Shown one piece after another: positions 34,623 to 43,915 of a stretch of 64,000 nucleotides of DNA (position 1 is the first letter of the stretch; every line of letters begins with the position of its first letter). The notes under the pieces are model-generated. The model was not told the DNA's origin, ran no database searches, and was given only the letters and a program-made list of their open reading frames with translations. Source of the DNA: JACWAE01 sp963847595 (GTDB lineage: Bacteria > Chloroflexota > Dehalococcoidia > SZUA-161); NCBI GenBank assembly GCA_963847595.1, contig CAWKAJ010000001.1, positions 1-64,000 of the forward strand, in the 5' to 3' direction. Made by a program: the position numbers and the translations under genes.

Positions 34623-35618
34623 ATGAACACACTTGCTACGCCACAAGGAATATATAAGCTACATCGGTTTGATACAGAAAAGGAATTTGAGGAGTGCGTA
34701 CTTGGCCAACTCGAAACAATACTTGGTAAGAAGTGCGTCTATCTCGATTGCAAGCGAAAGATAGGCAAGCATGGAATCAAGAGGAGCATACCTGATGGAT
34801 ACCTGATTGATTTCAGCAGCAGCCATGCCCCCAAGCTGTTTGTAGTAGAGACTGAGATAGCCTCTCATGATTTATTCCAGCACATCGGCGTACAGCTTCT
34901 GCAATTTGCCCACTCGTTTGCTGGCGCACCTCGTCAAGTGAAGCAGATGCTATTTGAGGAAGTTTCTGCTGATGTTAAAGCTTTACAGCTATGCAAGCGT
35001 TACGCTAAACAGTATGGAATGCGCAATGTAGACAATATGTTAGACCATCTTGTCCACGATACTTTTCGCGCTCTGATAATTATAGATGAGGATACAGATG
35101 AGTTGCATAAAGTTGTGAAAAATTTCAGATTCCCCGTAGAGGTTATCGAAGTTGCGACGTATAAAGGGAAAAAGGGAGATCATATTTACCGCTTTGCGCC
35201 ACTATTTCAGGACATTGCTGGTGCTGGTGAGTCCAACGAGGAGCGAGAGGAGGGGTCTGTTGATGTAGCCGAATATGATACTATCGTGGTGCCGGCACAC
35301 GAAGATGGTTTTCAGGAGACTTTTATAGACGAAGACCGGTGGTATGCGATTCGCATACATGTGAGCATGATTCCCCAGATTAAATATATAGCGGCTTATC
35401 GAGTGGCGCCGATCTCAGCCATTTCTCATTGGGCGCAGGTCAAAAATATTGAGCCGTGGGAAAACACCGGAAAATTCGTGGTTAATTTTGTCGAGTCTGC
35501 ACGAGAAATAGGCCCTATTCCATTGATTCCCAAGGGTAAAGTAAAGGCGTTGCAGAATCTTAGGTACACCTCCTTTGATAGATTGCGAAAGGCCAAAACC
35601 TTAGACGAAGTTTTTTGA
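34623..35618 (+). CDS. Putative nuclease with a C-terminal PUA/ASCH-like domain, partner of the R-M gene
   Basis: The ATG at 34623 follows GGAGG and lies 39 bases after the R-M stop. Residues ~15-180 resemble a PD-(D/E)xK fold: Asp58 in SIPDGYLIDF, then Glu76-x-Glu78 in LFVVETEI with a helix to follow. The usual final Lys is not evident, so activity is uncertain. The second half (from about residue 220) has DTIVVPAHEDGFQETF, WYAIRI and IKYIAAYRVAPISAISHW, which I read as a PUA/EVE/ASCH-type domain that could bind a modified base or RNA. This reading is inferred. Position and spacing indicate co-expression with the restriction enzyme. Confidence 0.55.
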   Translation: MNTLATPQGIYKLHRFDTEKEFEECVLGQLETILGKKCVYLDCKRKIGKHGIKRSIPDGYLIDFSSSHAPKLFVVETEIASHDLFQHIGVQLLQFAHSFAGAPRQVKQMLFEEVSADVKALQLCKRYAKQYGMRNVDNMLDHLVHDTFRALIIIDEDTDELHKVVKNFRFPVEVIEVATYKGKKGDHIYRFAPLFQDIAGAGESNEEREEGSVDVAEYDTIVVPAHEDGFQETFIDEDRWYAIRIHVSMIPQIKYIAAYRVAPISAISHWAQVKNIEPWENTGKFVVNFVESAREIGPIPLIPKGKVKALQNLRYTSFDRLRKAKTLDEVF

Positions 35619-36303
35619 AGCGCCGAGTGGGTGAAGCGACACTATTGAACGACGCCTAATAGCGGATTGTGAAACGGCCTAATTATCGTTCTAGCGACTC
35701 AATGGCCAGTTGTAAACAAAACTCGCTTTTGTTACCTCTGGCCAACAACAAGCGGAATGTTCACTTCTCAAAGTTGAGGCTCACGAGCAAGTCCTTTGGT
35801 CATCGGTGTCAACAGTAGAACAATGATACCAGGGGCAAGCAAACCGACAAATGCTGACAATGCTGACGATAATGCCGACAATGCGGATAGATGCGGAAGC
35901 CCATGCCGAAATCAAAGCTGTCAATGTGGACGTCCATGTGCAAAACTTCAGTGCCGAAAAATCGACATGAGTTTCCACACAAAATCTACACTGTAGCCGC
36001 GTGAAAGCCCATGTCGATAATGTCGACGCTATGTCGTCATGTCGTCATGTGGATAATGCCGGCATGACGACGTGACGACGTGAGCTGACGACGTGACGAC
36101 GTGAGCTGATGACATGGCTCTAATGTGGACTTTGGCGTCGTTGTCCATTTGGAGAACCCGAGCGTTGAAAAGACGACAAGACAAAATAAGACAGCGCTCC
36201 AGAAGGACTTGATTTTGGATGCTTCAACTTCTAAGAATTGAACACTGCGCTAGATTGTGTGATCGATCAGGGCCAAGCTAAAGGGTAGCTCGACCTTCCT
36301 TTC
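35619..36303. other. 685-base gene-free stretch with hairpins and tandem repeats
   Basis: No gene is visible. It holds a degenerate GCTGACAATGCTGACGATAATGC repeat (35850-35890) and several GTCGACAT/ATGTCGA-type elements. At 36031-36107 it has a long hairpin with tandem copies, listed separately. The composition is G/C/A-trinucleotide-like and unlike nearby coding DNA. Confidence 0.6.
36031..36107. repeat. Long hairpin and perfect tandem 21-base repeat
   Basis: The arms 36031-36049 and 36063-36081 pair over 19 positions with a 13-base loop, with two G-U pairs and no mismatch in RNA. The 21-base unit at 36066-36086 is repeated exactly at 36087-36107. Both are built from GACGACGT/ACGTCGTC-like tracts. 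Confidence 0.8.
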
Positions 36304-37011
36304 TTAGTTAGACTGCAGTATCCCCTTTTGCACCCCAATCCAGAATCCTGCAATAGCATTGTCAATCCTTTTCGGAACAGAGATGTTCCACCAATTTCCA
36401 TCTGCGTTACTTACTTTCAAACCAAGATGCCGAGTCAAGTCCCTATACCTTTGAAACACTTCCTTGAACCTCTCAAATTGTGCATCCAAACTAGCAGGCA
36501 CATACCTTGAACCATAACAGAATCTTAAGACAATTTCCCCATCCACGGGCATAACCAGATTTGGCAACATGAAGTGCAACGCTTTGGAAACACCCACGAG
36601 TTTTGGGCCTGATGCCATCACGTTCAATTGTCCAAATAACACTCCGAACTCGGGGAATAGACCAGAGAATAGCATCTCATCTGACGTTAGTTCTTCCAGC
36701 TTGTACCTATTAAGATCATGTAGCCTTAGCTTTTGACTAACAACGGATGACTCGAATTGTGAATATGGGACCAATCTCGCACGTCGCTCGTCCATCTTGA
36801 ATTCCTTCAAAGCATCGTAGGCCAAGCTAACATATGCGCCGCTCTCAAACAACCTAAGATAGTCAGGGGAGTTATCATACGTCTCTATTAGACTCCCATA
36901 GCTTTGTTCTTTGTACACTCCGAGTTTTGTGTATGCTTCATTGAAAATTGTTAAGAACTTTTGAAAGTTTCCCGGCACATATAGCAACCCGAACAGCGAG
37001 TCTTTTTTCAT
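36304..37011 (-). CDS. Unknown protein, third gene of the minus-strand defence-like cluster
   Basis: The 235-residue protein is helical. Around residues 130-165 it has GPKLVGVSKALHFMLPNLVMPVDGE, a pattern (SK-LH-hP-h-P-D) of a HhH/DNA-glycosylase-like fold used in several uncharacterised families. It ends with SVPKRIDNAIAGFW. No signal peptide or membrane segment is seen. It lies 287 bases downstream of the TPR-HEPN gene on the same strand; that gap has no believable gene. I cannot give a function. Confidence 0.6.
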   Translation of the reverse strand: MKKDSLFGLLYVPGNFQKFLTIFNEAYTKLGVYKEQSYGSLIETYDNSPDYLRLFESGAYVSLAYDALKEFKMDERRARLVPYSQFESSVVSQKLRLHDLNRYKLEELTSDEMLFSGLFPEFGVLFGQLNVMASGPKLVGVSKALHFMLPNLVMPVDGEIVLRFCYGSRYVPASLDAQFERFKEVFQRYRDLTRHLGLKVSNADGNWWNISVPKRIDNAIAGFWIGVQKGILQSN

Positions 37012-37298
37012 TTTCCTCCATCCTGTGCCTAAAGAATACTATTCATGTGAGAAAAGTGCCAAATCGTCTTTTGAGATAGGTCAAAGCTCTGTCCCATGTT
37101 CAACTTCCGTTATCGTGCTGCTGAGCCACTCGCTCGCTTTGGAAGCCAGGGGTTAAGCACTTTGAGTTTTTGTGCACAGAACCGAGAATTGTTGATGGCT
37201 TGCTTCGGGAAGGTAGCCCACCAGAGCAAGCTAGGGTTGTTGAATCAATGCCAACCCCCTTGGGCCTCCATGACAGCCACAATGTCTGAGAGTTGAAA

Positions 37299-38159
37299 CT
37301 ATCCGGAAGGGGTGAAGCTTTCTATCAGATCTCGCATCTGGCGCGTGAATTCAAGATCAGATTGGTTAAGGGCACCGATAAGGACGCCCCGGGTTGGGTG
37401 CATTACCATATTCCGTATTTCGTTAAGACGAACCAGCCTGTGCAAAAAGGCCTTCTTTGACTCAATTGTTCCCTTTATCTGTTGAAATGCTGGCTCAAAG
37501 AGCTTCCAGTTCTTATCTAATATGTCCTCTAAGTCTATCAGGTAGACATAATCATAGAGGGGCTGCCTCCTCGGGTCCCTTTCCCGCCTCTGTGCGCACT
37601 CTATCCTTACCTTTTCAGGAATACCCTGGATCCACCACCCTGACTCCTCTTGGCCAAAAACTTGTTGCAGCCTTTGGCGGATAAAAAGGTGAAGCCTTCC
37701 TTCAATGGCGGTCACCAGTTTAAAGAGTTCCTCATGGAGTTCGGGGGGCCGGCGAGTCTTAAGCCATTCGTCTAGGTGATCTAGGGCCTTGAGTTTTCCA
37801 GCCAATGCACCGGGAAAATCCTCGATCTCAAGTGTTTTCTCATAGCTTTCCACCGCCTCTTGGTAACGCCCTAACTTTACCAGGGCTTCAGCGCGGTAGT
37901 ACCAATTCTCTATCATAATGGAAGGCTGCTTCAGACCTCTGTCAAAACTTTTCACCGCTGCTTTATATTTGCCCGCCTCAAGCAGAACCAGCCCCAGCCC
38001 CAACCAAGTCATGCTCTCCATGGGGTCATCAGGCTCACACTTTAGCGCCTTGCGAAAGCACCTTGCCGCGTCTTCGAGTTGGCCTTGTTCCCATAGAATG
38101 TCCGCTTGCTCTCTCCACGCCTCAGCCGACTCAGGCTTGAGTTTTTCATCAGCATCCAT
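37299..38159 (-). CDS. TPR protein with C-terminal Swt1-like HEPN domain
   Basis: With ATG 38159 as start the protein has 286 residues. Three tetratricopeptide units (AWREQADILWEQGQ, ESMTWLGLGLVLLEAGKYKAAV, NWYYRAEALVKLGRYQEAV) cover residues ~10-110. The C-terminal half has GRLHLFIRQRLQQVFG and a DYVYLIDLEDIL stretch, then the HEPN signature RNMVMH (R249, H254), an R-x4-H motif. HEPN proteins often cut RNA in antiviral or toxin systems, while Swt1-type HEPN domains can be inactive scaffolds. The longer frame to TTG 38237 lacks a ribosome site. Upstream on the strand is the ATPase gene. Confidence 0.7.
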   Translation of the reverse strand: MDADEKLKPESAEAWREQADILWEQGQLEDAARCFRKALKCEPDDPMESMTWLGLGLVLLEAGKYKAAVKSFDRGLKQPSIMIENWYYRAEALVKLGRYQEAVESYEKTLEIEDFPGALAGKLKALDHLDEWLKTRRPPELHEELFKLVTAIEGRLHLFIRQRLQQVFGQEESGWWIQGIPEKVRIECAQRRERDPRRQPLYDYVYLIDLEDILDKNWKLFEPAFQQIKGTIESKKAFLHRLVRLNEIRNMVMHPTRGVLIGALNQSDLEFTRQMRDLIESFTPSG

Positions 38160-38218
38160 ACTACCGATGAGTATATCATAGCAGTCTTGGATTTCAAAGC
38201 CGAGTTTGCCGGCTGAAA

Positions 38219-38252
38219 GAACATTCCTGAACAACAAACGTCAGGAATGTTC
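38219..38252 (-). repeat. Perfect 12-bp inverted repeat between ATPase and HEPN genes
   Basis: GAACATTCCTGA (38219-38230) and TCAGGAATGTTC (38241-38252) form a perfect stem with a 10-base loop. It lies after the ATPase stop, followed by TTTC on the minus strand. A related element, AACATTCGTCAGGAATGTT, appears at 43603-43621. Confidence 0.75.
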
Positions 38253-38268
38253 AATAGCCTCAGTAGCC

Positions 38269-40446
38269 TCAGGCAAGCGCTATTACTTCTTGGTAGAGCT
38301 TCCTCAAATGCTCGTCGGACATATCCAAGATCGGCTCATACATGAACGCATTCAGGTGAATGTTCTCTGGTGTCATAAGGATCACTTTCTGAATGGTCTC
38401 TATGGCCCTAGCTTCACTGCTGAATAGCTCCTTGAACCTTGCCAATAATTTGGGTGTTTGATTGGTATCGATACCATCTACAAACGTGGCGTCGTCAATT
38501 TTCTTTACCATGAAGTGTTCCGCATCTAATCGTATTGCGATCGAGAGAACAATCTTATTCTCAAAGTTGACGCTATCCCCAGCTACGAGGCATTTCATGG
38601 CCTCGTCGTGAATGATATCAATCATCAATGCCTCTCCGTCGCCTGATGTTCCAGCCTCACTAAATACTGACCTAAAAATGGCGTCTAGAGCATCTTGGGT
38701 AATATCAGCGGAGTCGCTTTTCCAATGTAGCAGGGATGTGAGCTTTATGAACTTCGGGTCCTCTTCCCCCTTGGTATATTCGATGATGTTCCTAATGAAC
38801 GGGATAGAAGCGATCTTTTTCGTAGGGTCCGTAAAGAAATTGGGCTTCCAATCTTTCACAAAAATGTTCTGGATGCCTGCCGCTTGCTTCATGGCGATCC
38901 CGTTACTATCCTTGGAAGCCATTAGGCAGTGTGAATATGGCACGAACCTGCTGTTTATGGTTCGAAAGAAATCGAAGTTGTGTGTCAACATTATTTCTTT
39001 GAAGTACTGCTCTTCCGCGATATCTTTGAGGTACTGAATGATTGCGTACTTGTTTTTGTAGTCGAATGAGTCAGCGATGTCATCGAATACGAATAGGGTT
39101 TCCTGGTTCGCCTTCTTTCGGGCTTCTACTTCAAAAATAATGTTTAGGATGTAGAGAGCCTTTCTCTCGCCAGTGCTTAGAACCTGCATCAGTGCATCCT
39201 TCTCTACCGGCGCCGTATCCGGTCCGTCCTCGAAGGTAAATCCGAGACTAAGCATCGGCTCCTGTCCAAGAATGACTGATACTCTGTTCTTGGGGATCAG
39301 CTTGAAAGGGACGAAAAAGCGCTCGTTGAAGATATCGATTACTGATTCCCACTGCGTCCGCTGCTTTCCTGCTTCCTCCTCGATCTCCTTCTTTCTCTTC
39401 TCGACTTCCTGGTATTTATTGATCAAATCTTTGTAGAGTTCAATCCTTGCCTTGAAGTATGATTTCCAAATCTCTTCCCTGAACTCCTCAATGTCTGCTA
39501 GTTTTGGAAGAATCTCCTCGTGTTCTGACAGGTAAGCACCAAAATCCCGGACAACCGCGTTCTTCGTGAGTATCTTTTCGATCTCCGCGAACTTCTTCCT
39601 GAGGTCATTATCTTTCGAGATGCCCTCCTTCTCCTTAGCAATTAGCTCCTCAAGCTGCTTCTGGCTAGTTATCTCCAGCTTTTTGTCGGCATTCAAACTA
39701 ACTGTGTGTTTGGCATCGAAAAAACCGTTGTCAGCGAGGCTTTTCGCAATTGTGGCGGCATTGTAGTAATTGAATGTGCCCTTCTTGAAATACGTAGAGG
39801 CCGCTAAAAGTTCGTTGTATCTCTTGATATAGACCTCAATGGCTGTCCTGAAATCTTTGGTTCCAAGGATGCTCAAAACCTTATCGTCAAAAATCGTGTC
39901 GTAGCGAATTTTGGCAAACGGAGCGTCTTGCTGGGCCAGCAGTTCATCTCTGACGCGGAACAGGGCACGGTAGAACGCGTCATCACTCTTGGTGAATGTG
40001 GAGGAAATCTCTTTCTCCAAGTCCTTCTTCGAACCGGATTGCTCCTTTAAAGCCTTCAGAAATATCTCCTTAGCTTTGTCAATTTCTATATGAAGTTGCT
40101 CATACTCTTTTCGCAACGTGCTGTCCACAAGCAGGGTCGAGGTCTTCTCCGTGTGGCCGAAAAACTCGTCATAGGGACGAACGACAAGAACACTTTCCGT
40201 GGGCAAATCAAAACCGTTCTCATCGGTGATTATTCTATTGCAAGCTCGTGCCGTGAACACCCGATCCTTGGATTTAATTGCGTCAGCTACATCTCTGAAG
40301 GTCTGTGCAAGAGAAGACTTCATAGAGCCATTGGGTGCATAAATGGCGTAAGTATTATTCTCGGAAAAATCGAAGTGTGTTTGGAGCTTTTTGATACCAT
40401 AGCAATTCTCTAGGTCAACATTTAACTCGTTCATCTCAACCCCCAT
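38269..40446 (-). CDS. SMC/RloC-like AAA ATPase (AAA_13 type)
   Basis: The 725-residue protein has an atypical Walker A, APNGSMKSS (residues 37-45). A long coiled-coil middle (about 120-380) has no obvious zinc hook. The ABC-type signature LSTGERKAL lies near residue 424, Walker B LFVFDDIADSFD near 455, where Asp replaces the usual Glu, and the H-loop LTHNFDF near 480. The C-terminal ~200 residues end with HLNAFMYEPILDMSDEHL, a motif I associate with defence-type ATPases but cannot assign. Family relatives (PrrC, RloC, OLD-like) sense DNA or restriction failure. Two genes downstream, including a HEPN protein, support a multi-gene defence locus. Confidence 0.75.
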   Translation of the reverse strand: MGVEMNELNVDLENCYGIKKLQTHFDFSENNTYAIYAPNGSMKSSLAQTFRDVADAIKSKDRVFTARACNRIITDENGFDLPTESVLVVRPYDEFFGHTEKTSTLLVDSTLRKEYEQLHIEIDKAKEIFLKALKEQSGSKKDLEKEISSTFTKSDDAFYRALFRVRDELLAQQDAPFAKIRYDTIFDDKVLSILGTKDFRTAIEVYIKRYNELLAASTYFKKGTFNYYNAATIAKSLADNGFFDAKHTVSLNADKKLEITSQKQLEELIAKEKEGISKDNDLRKKFAEIEKILTKNAVVRDFGAYLSEHEEILPKLADIEEFREEIWKSYFKARIELYKDLINKYQEVEKRKKEIEEEAGKQRTQWESVIDIFNERFFVPFKLIPKNRVSVILGQEPMLSLGFTFEDGPDTAPVEKDALMQVLSTGERKALYILNIIFEVEARKKANQETLFVFDDIADSFDYKNKYAIIQYLKDIAEEQYFKEIMLTHNFDFFRTINSRFVPYSHCLMASKDSNGIAMKQAAGIQNIFVKDWKPNFFTDPTKKIASIPFIRNIIEYTKGEEDPKFIKLTSLLHWKSDSADITQDALDAIFRSVFSEAGTSGDGEALMIDIIHDEAMKCLVAGDSVNFENKIVLSIAIRLDAEHFMVKKIDDATFVDGIDTNQTPKLLARFKELFSSEARAIETIQKVILMTPENIHLNAFMYEPILDMSDEHLRKLYQEVIALA

Positions 40447-40863
40447 TCATCCTGAACATAATTGAGAATTATAGACTAGACTCGCACAGGAATCAATGGT
40501 GAGTCTAGTCCCTGAATAAGGGTGCTCGAAAACCTGGTTTTGGAGCGCGGTCAGATCAGGAGGATGTCTGATGGCAGCAGGCTTTGCACAAAATGAGTAA
40601 GTGTTCAGCTGTTCGAGTGGCGAAAGGCCCCCATAGATAATATCATTACCCTACTCTAGACACGGATACTTGATTCTTTAGGGTTTTGTAATTGCATCTC
40701 AGCCTCAAACTCTGGTATCAAAATTACCTCAGCCACCGATATTTCTCCTGGAACAACAGGGGCAAATGATGCTCTCCCCGACGACTTCCCAAAGGTTTCT
40801 TCAAAAGCAACGTGCGGCCAGGTCATGATAGTTCAGAGCCAAGCCCTGATTAACCAGGTTGCT
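40447..40863. other. Gene-free region
   Basis: No gene or clear repeat is visible. It separates the defence-like cluster from lgt, both on the minus strand. Confidence 0.4.
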
Positions 40864-41646
40864 TCATGCCGTGGATTTGCGTTGCCGTTTAGATAACACA
40901 AGGAAAATAGCCAGGGCCACTACTATTACTCCCATAGCAGTTAACTGGGCCTGTTTCAGACCAAGGAATAAGACCACATTGTCTCGCCATATGAACACGA
41001 TTATTTGACTCAGGGAGTAGCCGAGGATGTAGACGAAGCACAACATGCCTGGTTTAAGTCTGTTCCGGAGCCACCAAAGAACACCGAACAGTATTACGTC
41101 TGCTAGAGCCTCATACGCAGCCGCAGGTTGGTAGGCTATATCGTGTCGAGGGGCGAGTGAGTTGGGGTTAGCGTATACCACTCCCCACGGCAGGTTGGTA
41201 GGGTAACCAATGATGTCTCCGTTGATAAAGTTACCAATACGTCCGAAGAACTGGCCTACGACAGCAAAGAGCGCGGCAACATCCAAAAGTTTCAAAATGG
41301 AGATTTTGAGACGCCACCCCGCTATCAGCAGTACAATGACTACGCCGAAGATGGCTCCATAGAAAGCCATACCGCCTTCCCAAAATGCCAGGATACGCCA
41401 TGGCTGAGAGAGGTAAGGGCCCAAAGGCTGCTGGACGACATAGTATAGCCTGCCACCGACAAGACCGGCCACGATGGCCCAAGGAAGGACTTCCTCAATC
41501 TGAGTCCAAGTGAAGCCTTTGGACCTGGCGTAAGGCCAGGCTACAAGTAAGCCGACCGTAATGCCCGCAACGTACATTAATCCGTACCAACGTACTGCCA
41601 GGGCTCCGATATGAAACGCTACAGGGTTCACATTGATAACTATCAT
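40864..41646 (-). CDS. lgt: Prolipoprotein diacylglyceryl transferase
   Basis: Lgt moves a diacylglycerol unit to the Cys of prolipoproteins before signal cleavage. The 260-residue membrane protein has about seven hydrophobic segments. It shows RWYGLMYVAGI, GRLYYVVQQP, the key GRIGNFINGDIIGYPTNLPWG (Lgt signature with the essential Arg/Asn) and AAYEALADVILF. It serves the lipoproteins at 5831 and 16412. The short KRQRKST tail is cytoplasmic. Confidence 0.96.
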   Translation of the reverse strand: MIVINVNPVAFHIGALAVRWYGLMYVAGITVGLLVAWPYARSKGFTWTQIEEVLPWAIVAGLVGGRLYYVVQQPLGPYLSQPWRILAFWEGGMAFYGAIFGVVIVLLIAGWRLKISILKLLDVAALFAVVGQFFGRIGNFINGDIIGYPTNLPWGVVYANPNSLAPRHDIAYQPAAAYEALADVILFGVLWWLRNRLKPGMLCFVYILGYSLSQIIVFIWRDNVVLFLGLKQAQLTAMGVIVVALAIFLVLSKRQRKSTA

Positions 41647-41843
41647 CGGTGTCTGTGACCTCTTTTGCCTATCTTCTTGGCTAGTCCTGATTAAGCCACC
41701 TGCTCACTTTCAATGTTAGTATAGTATGCAACGATACAGGTCACAATACCGAGTTTTGTGTAGCGAGAGTGTCGCATTGCATATGAATGCTGTTAGCTCA
41801 TCTCACATTTCGGAGTTCTGCTGACAGCCGGGGCCCTTGCAGC

Positions 41844-42422
41844 TTACTCCTTCTTTCTCAATTCTTGGCTTCTAGTGAATGCTTTTGCTATGGCTTTGCC
41901 AAAATCCAAGTATTGACGAGCTGGCTCTCTGGCGTAGATAAGAGGCTTAATCTTATTGACATCTGGTTTCCCATCTGTGAGACAATTATCGGAGACGTGG
42001 GTCTCCTCAATCAGGCCGATGACCAGCAAATGACTCCCTAAATCCAAGGTATGCACCACCGTACATTCCAGATTGACAGGACATTGTTCAATAAGAGGAG
42101 CACTTCCTAATTTGCCGTAGAAGACTTTGAATTGACAGACCTGTGCCTTGTTAACTTTAGAGCCGGATATAGAGCCACAATAATCGGTTTCCTTTACCAG
42201 GTCAGTAGAAGGTATATTCACGGAAAAAGTCAAGTTTTGCCTTATGCCCTTGAGGGTGTATCGCTGATGCCGTATGGCTACAGAAATCATTGGGGGCTCA
42301 CCGTTGGCGATACCACCCCAGGCCAGCGTCATGAAATTTGGCTTACCATCAACATTTGCCCCGATTAGCAGTACGGGCATGGGGTAAATTAACGTTTGGG
42401 GCCCCATTGGGGTCTTACCCAT
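41844..42422 (-). CDS. Flavin reductase-like domain protein (flavoredoxin type)
   Basis: The 192-residue protein has the FMN-binding split barrel of flavoredoxins: PMPVLLIGANVDGKPNFMTLAWGGI at the N-terminus, ISVAIRHQRYTLKGIRQN and FSVNIPSTDL. The end LIYAREPARQYLDFGKAIAKAF is typical of the group. It probably reduces or carries electrons with bound FMN in anaerobic redox chemistry. The ATG follows an AAGGAGG site on the minus strand. The partner is unknown. Confidence 0.88.
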   Translation of the reverse strand: MGKTPMGPQTLIYPMPVLLIGANVDGKPNFMTLAWGGIANGEPPMISVAIRHQRYTLKGIRQNLTFSVNIPSTDLVKETDYCGSISGSKVNKAQVCQFKVFYGKLGSAPLIEQCPVNLECTVVHTLDLGSHLLVIGLIEETHVSDNCLTDGKPDVNKIKPLIYAREPARQYLDFGKAIAKAFTRSQELRKKE

Positions 42423-42765
42423 AGATTTCCTCCTTTTCGTAGATATACCAATTTCTGAATGGCAGGATGCTATTTAAGGACTAAGACCAATGCGCTTTCA
42501 CAGGAATTGTAAGCCTTCTCATCACAAGTCGCAAACAGGAAAGAACGTGGCGGAGACTTGCTCTGTGCGCCTTGTCCGATGAGCCTGCTGCTCGAAAAAG
42601 GGAATGCAGCGCCCAGGTAGCATTTTCACTGAGAAATAAGATACCATACAAGGGTTTGTTAAGGCAGCCCCGACACTAGAATAGCCCGAGACGCCGGAGT
42701 GACACAACTAAAACACTGGTGAGTTTCGCTGTCAACCCAACAACTGTTCGTTTAGAGCGGCATGA
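42423..42765. other. Gene-free region between flavin reductase and nitroreductase genes
   Basis: I see no gene, promoter pair or repeat here beyond the ribosome site of the flavin reductase gene at its left end. Confidence 0.4.
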
Positions 42766-43431
42766 TCAGAAACCCTTGAGGTGCACGACGTCCGAAAGTG
42801 AGCGGCGCGGGCTGCGGAACTTATTTCCAGGATCGTTTGGGTCATTGTAACCGAGCGCTATCCCAATGATGATCGACAGATCGTCAGGTATTTCCAGATG
42901 AGCCCGGATCAGATCGGGATAGGCCGCCAGCATAACCGCCACTGCTGTATCCAGGCCATGATCTTTGGCTGCCAGCATGATGCTCTGAGACAACGACCCG
43001 AGATCGAATACCGACCATGGAGTGAGGCCGCGATCCATGCACAGATAAATCACCATGGGAGCACCGAAGAATTTGTAGTTGGCCTGCATCATGGTCTTTC
43101 GCCCAGCACGGTCATCGCGAGCAATGCCAAGGAGCTGTAAACGTCTGGCCATCAGATCCTCTGTATGCCTTTGTAAGGCGAGAGGCCACGATTGTGGTCG
43201 AGGAAGATCCGGATGGGCAGCTACTTCTTCTTGGAAATTCTTCAGATACGCTTGACGCAATCGTTCCAGAACCTGACCGGTGGCAACATAAATTTCCCAA
43301 GGCTGCGTGTTAGCCCACGAAGGGGATCGCGTGGCGCCTTCGATAATCTTCAGCACTGTCTCTTTTCTTACTGGGTCAGGTTTGAAGGCTCGGCAGCAGT
43401 ATCGGGAATTGAGCGCATCAATAGTATTCAT
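42766..43431 (-). CDS. Nitroreductase family protein
   Basis: The 221-residue FMN enzyme has SRYCCRAFKPDPVRKE at the N-terminus (family start R-h-h-R-x-F), SPSWANTQPWEIYVATG (FMN contact) and the C-terminal IIGIALGYNDPNDP. It fits oxygen-insensitive nitroreductases that reduce nitroaromatics, quinones or flavins. Length is normal. It is monocistronic as far as can be seen. Confidence 0.92.
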   Translation of the reverse strand: MNTIDALNSRYCCRAFKPDPVRKETVLKIIEGATRSPSWANTQPWEIYVATGQVLERLRQAYLKNFQEEVAAHPDLPRPQSWPLALQRHTEDLMARRLQLLGIARDDRAGRKTMMQANYKFFGAPMVIYLCMDRGLTPWSVFDLGSLSQSIMLAAKDHGLDTAVAVMLAAYPDLIRAHLEIPDDLSIIIGIALGYNDPNDPGNKFRSPRRSLSDVVHLKGF

Positions 43432-43715
43432 GGACAGCCTCCTAATCGCCTTGATTCATTACGGATCAGGTTTAGCGCCATTCTAATATGACTGTGGCTC
43501 TGAAGCAAGTGTGGTGTCGAAATCCTATTCATAGAGTTGCCGCAGATTCGAAAGGTTGACACTGACTCGGGTTCACGGTGTCAGGCAGACTAGTTCGGGT
43601 AACATTCGTCAGGAATGTTCAACTCTGAACACTAAGCTTTAACTACAAATGTTTCCTACCATCACCGATCCGGCTACTCCAAAATGGTGATGCTGGTAAG
43701 CAGATGCGATTACGG

Positions 43716-43878
43716 CTCCCCATGCACTTGAAATGGAGCACTGTTAGGGCACTCTATAGTGAACTATGCTGGTAGTTTTTAAGCTTCAACTTAGCGGTAA
43801 GTCAAACATAGTAGCGTCCTCATAGACCCAAATACTTCAGGCAAAGTGGTCCGAAATCGACTTGGTATCGAAGCATGG
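43716..43878 (+). repeat. Dispersed ~165-base repeat, copy 1
   Basis: It is alignable over its length with 61708-61870. Shared blocks include CTATGCTGGTAGT, ACTTAGCGGTA, TAGCGTCCT and AAATACTTCAGGCAAAGTG. It is non-coding and lies upstream of a plus-strand gene, as copy 2 does. Confidence 0.75.
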
Positions 43879-43915
43879 CCTACAATCAGGTCAGTAAACA
43901 ACTGTTGAGGGAAAA

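Noticed and set aside
36031..36107. CRISPR-like array
   Set aside because: Units are adjacent without unique spacers and number only two; no cas gene is near.
37096..37296. Overlapping plus and minus ORFs between the HEPN gene and the unknown gene
   Set aside because: Both lack ribosome sites and resemble nothing; treated as non-coding.
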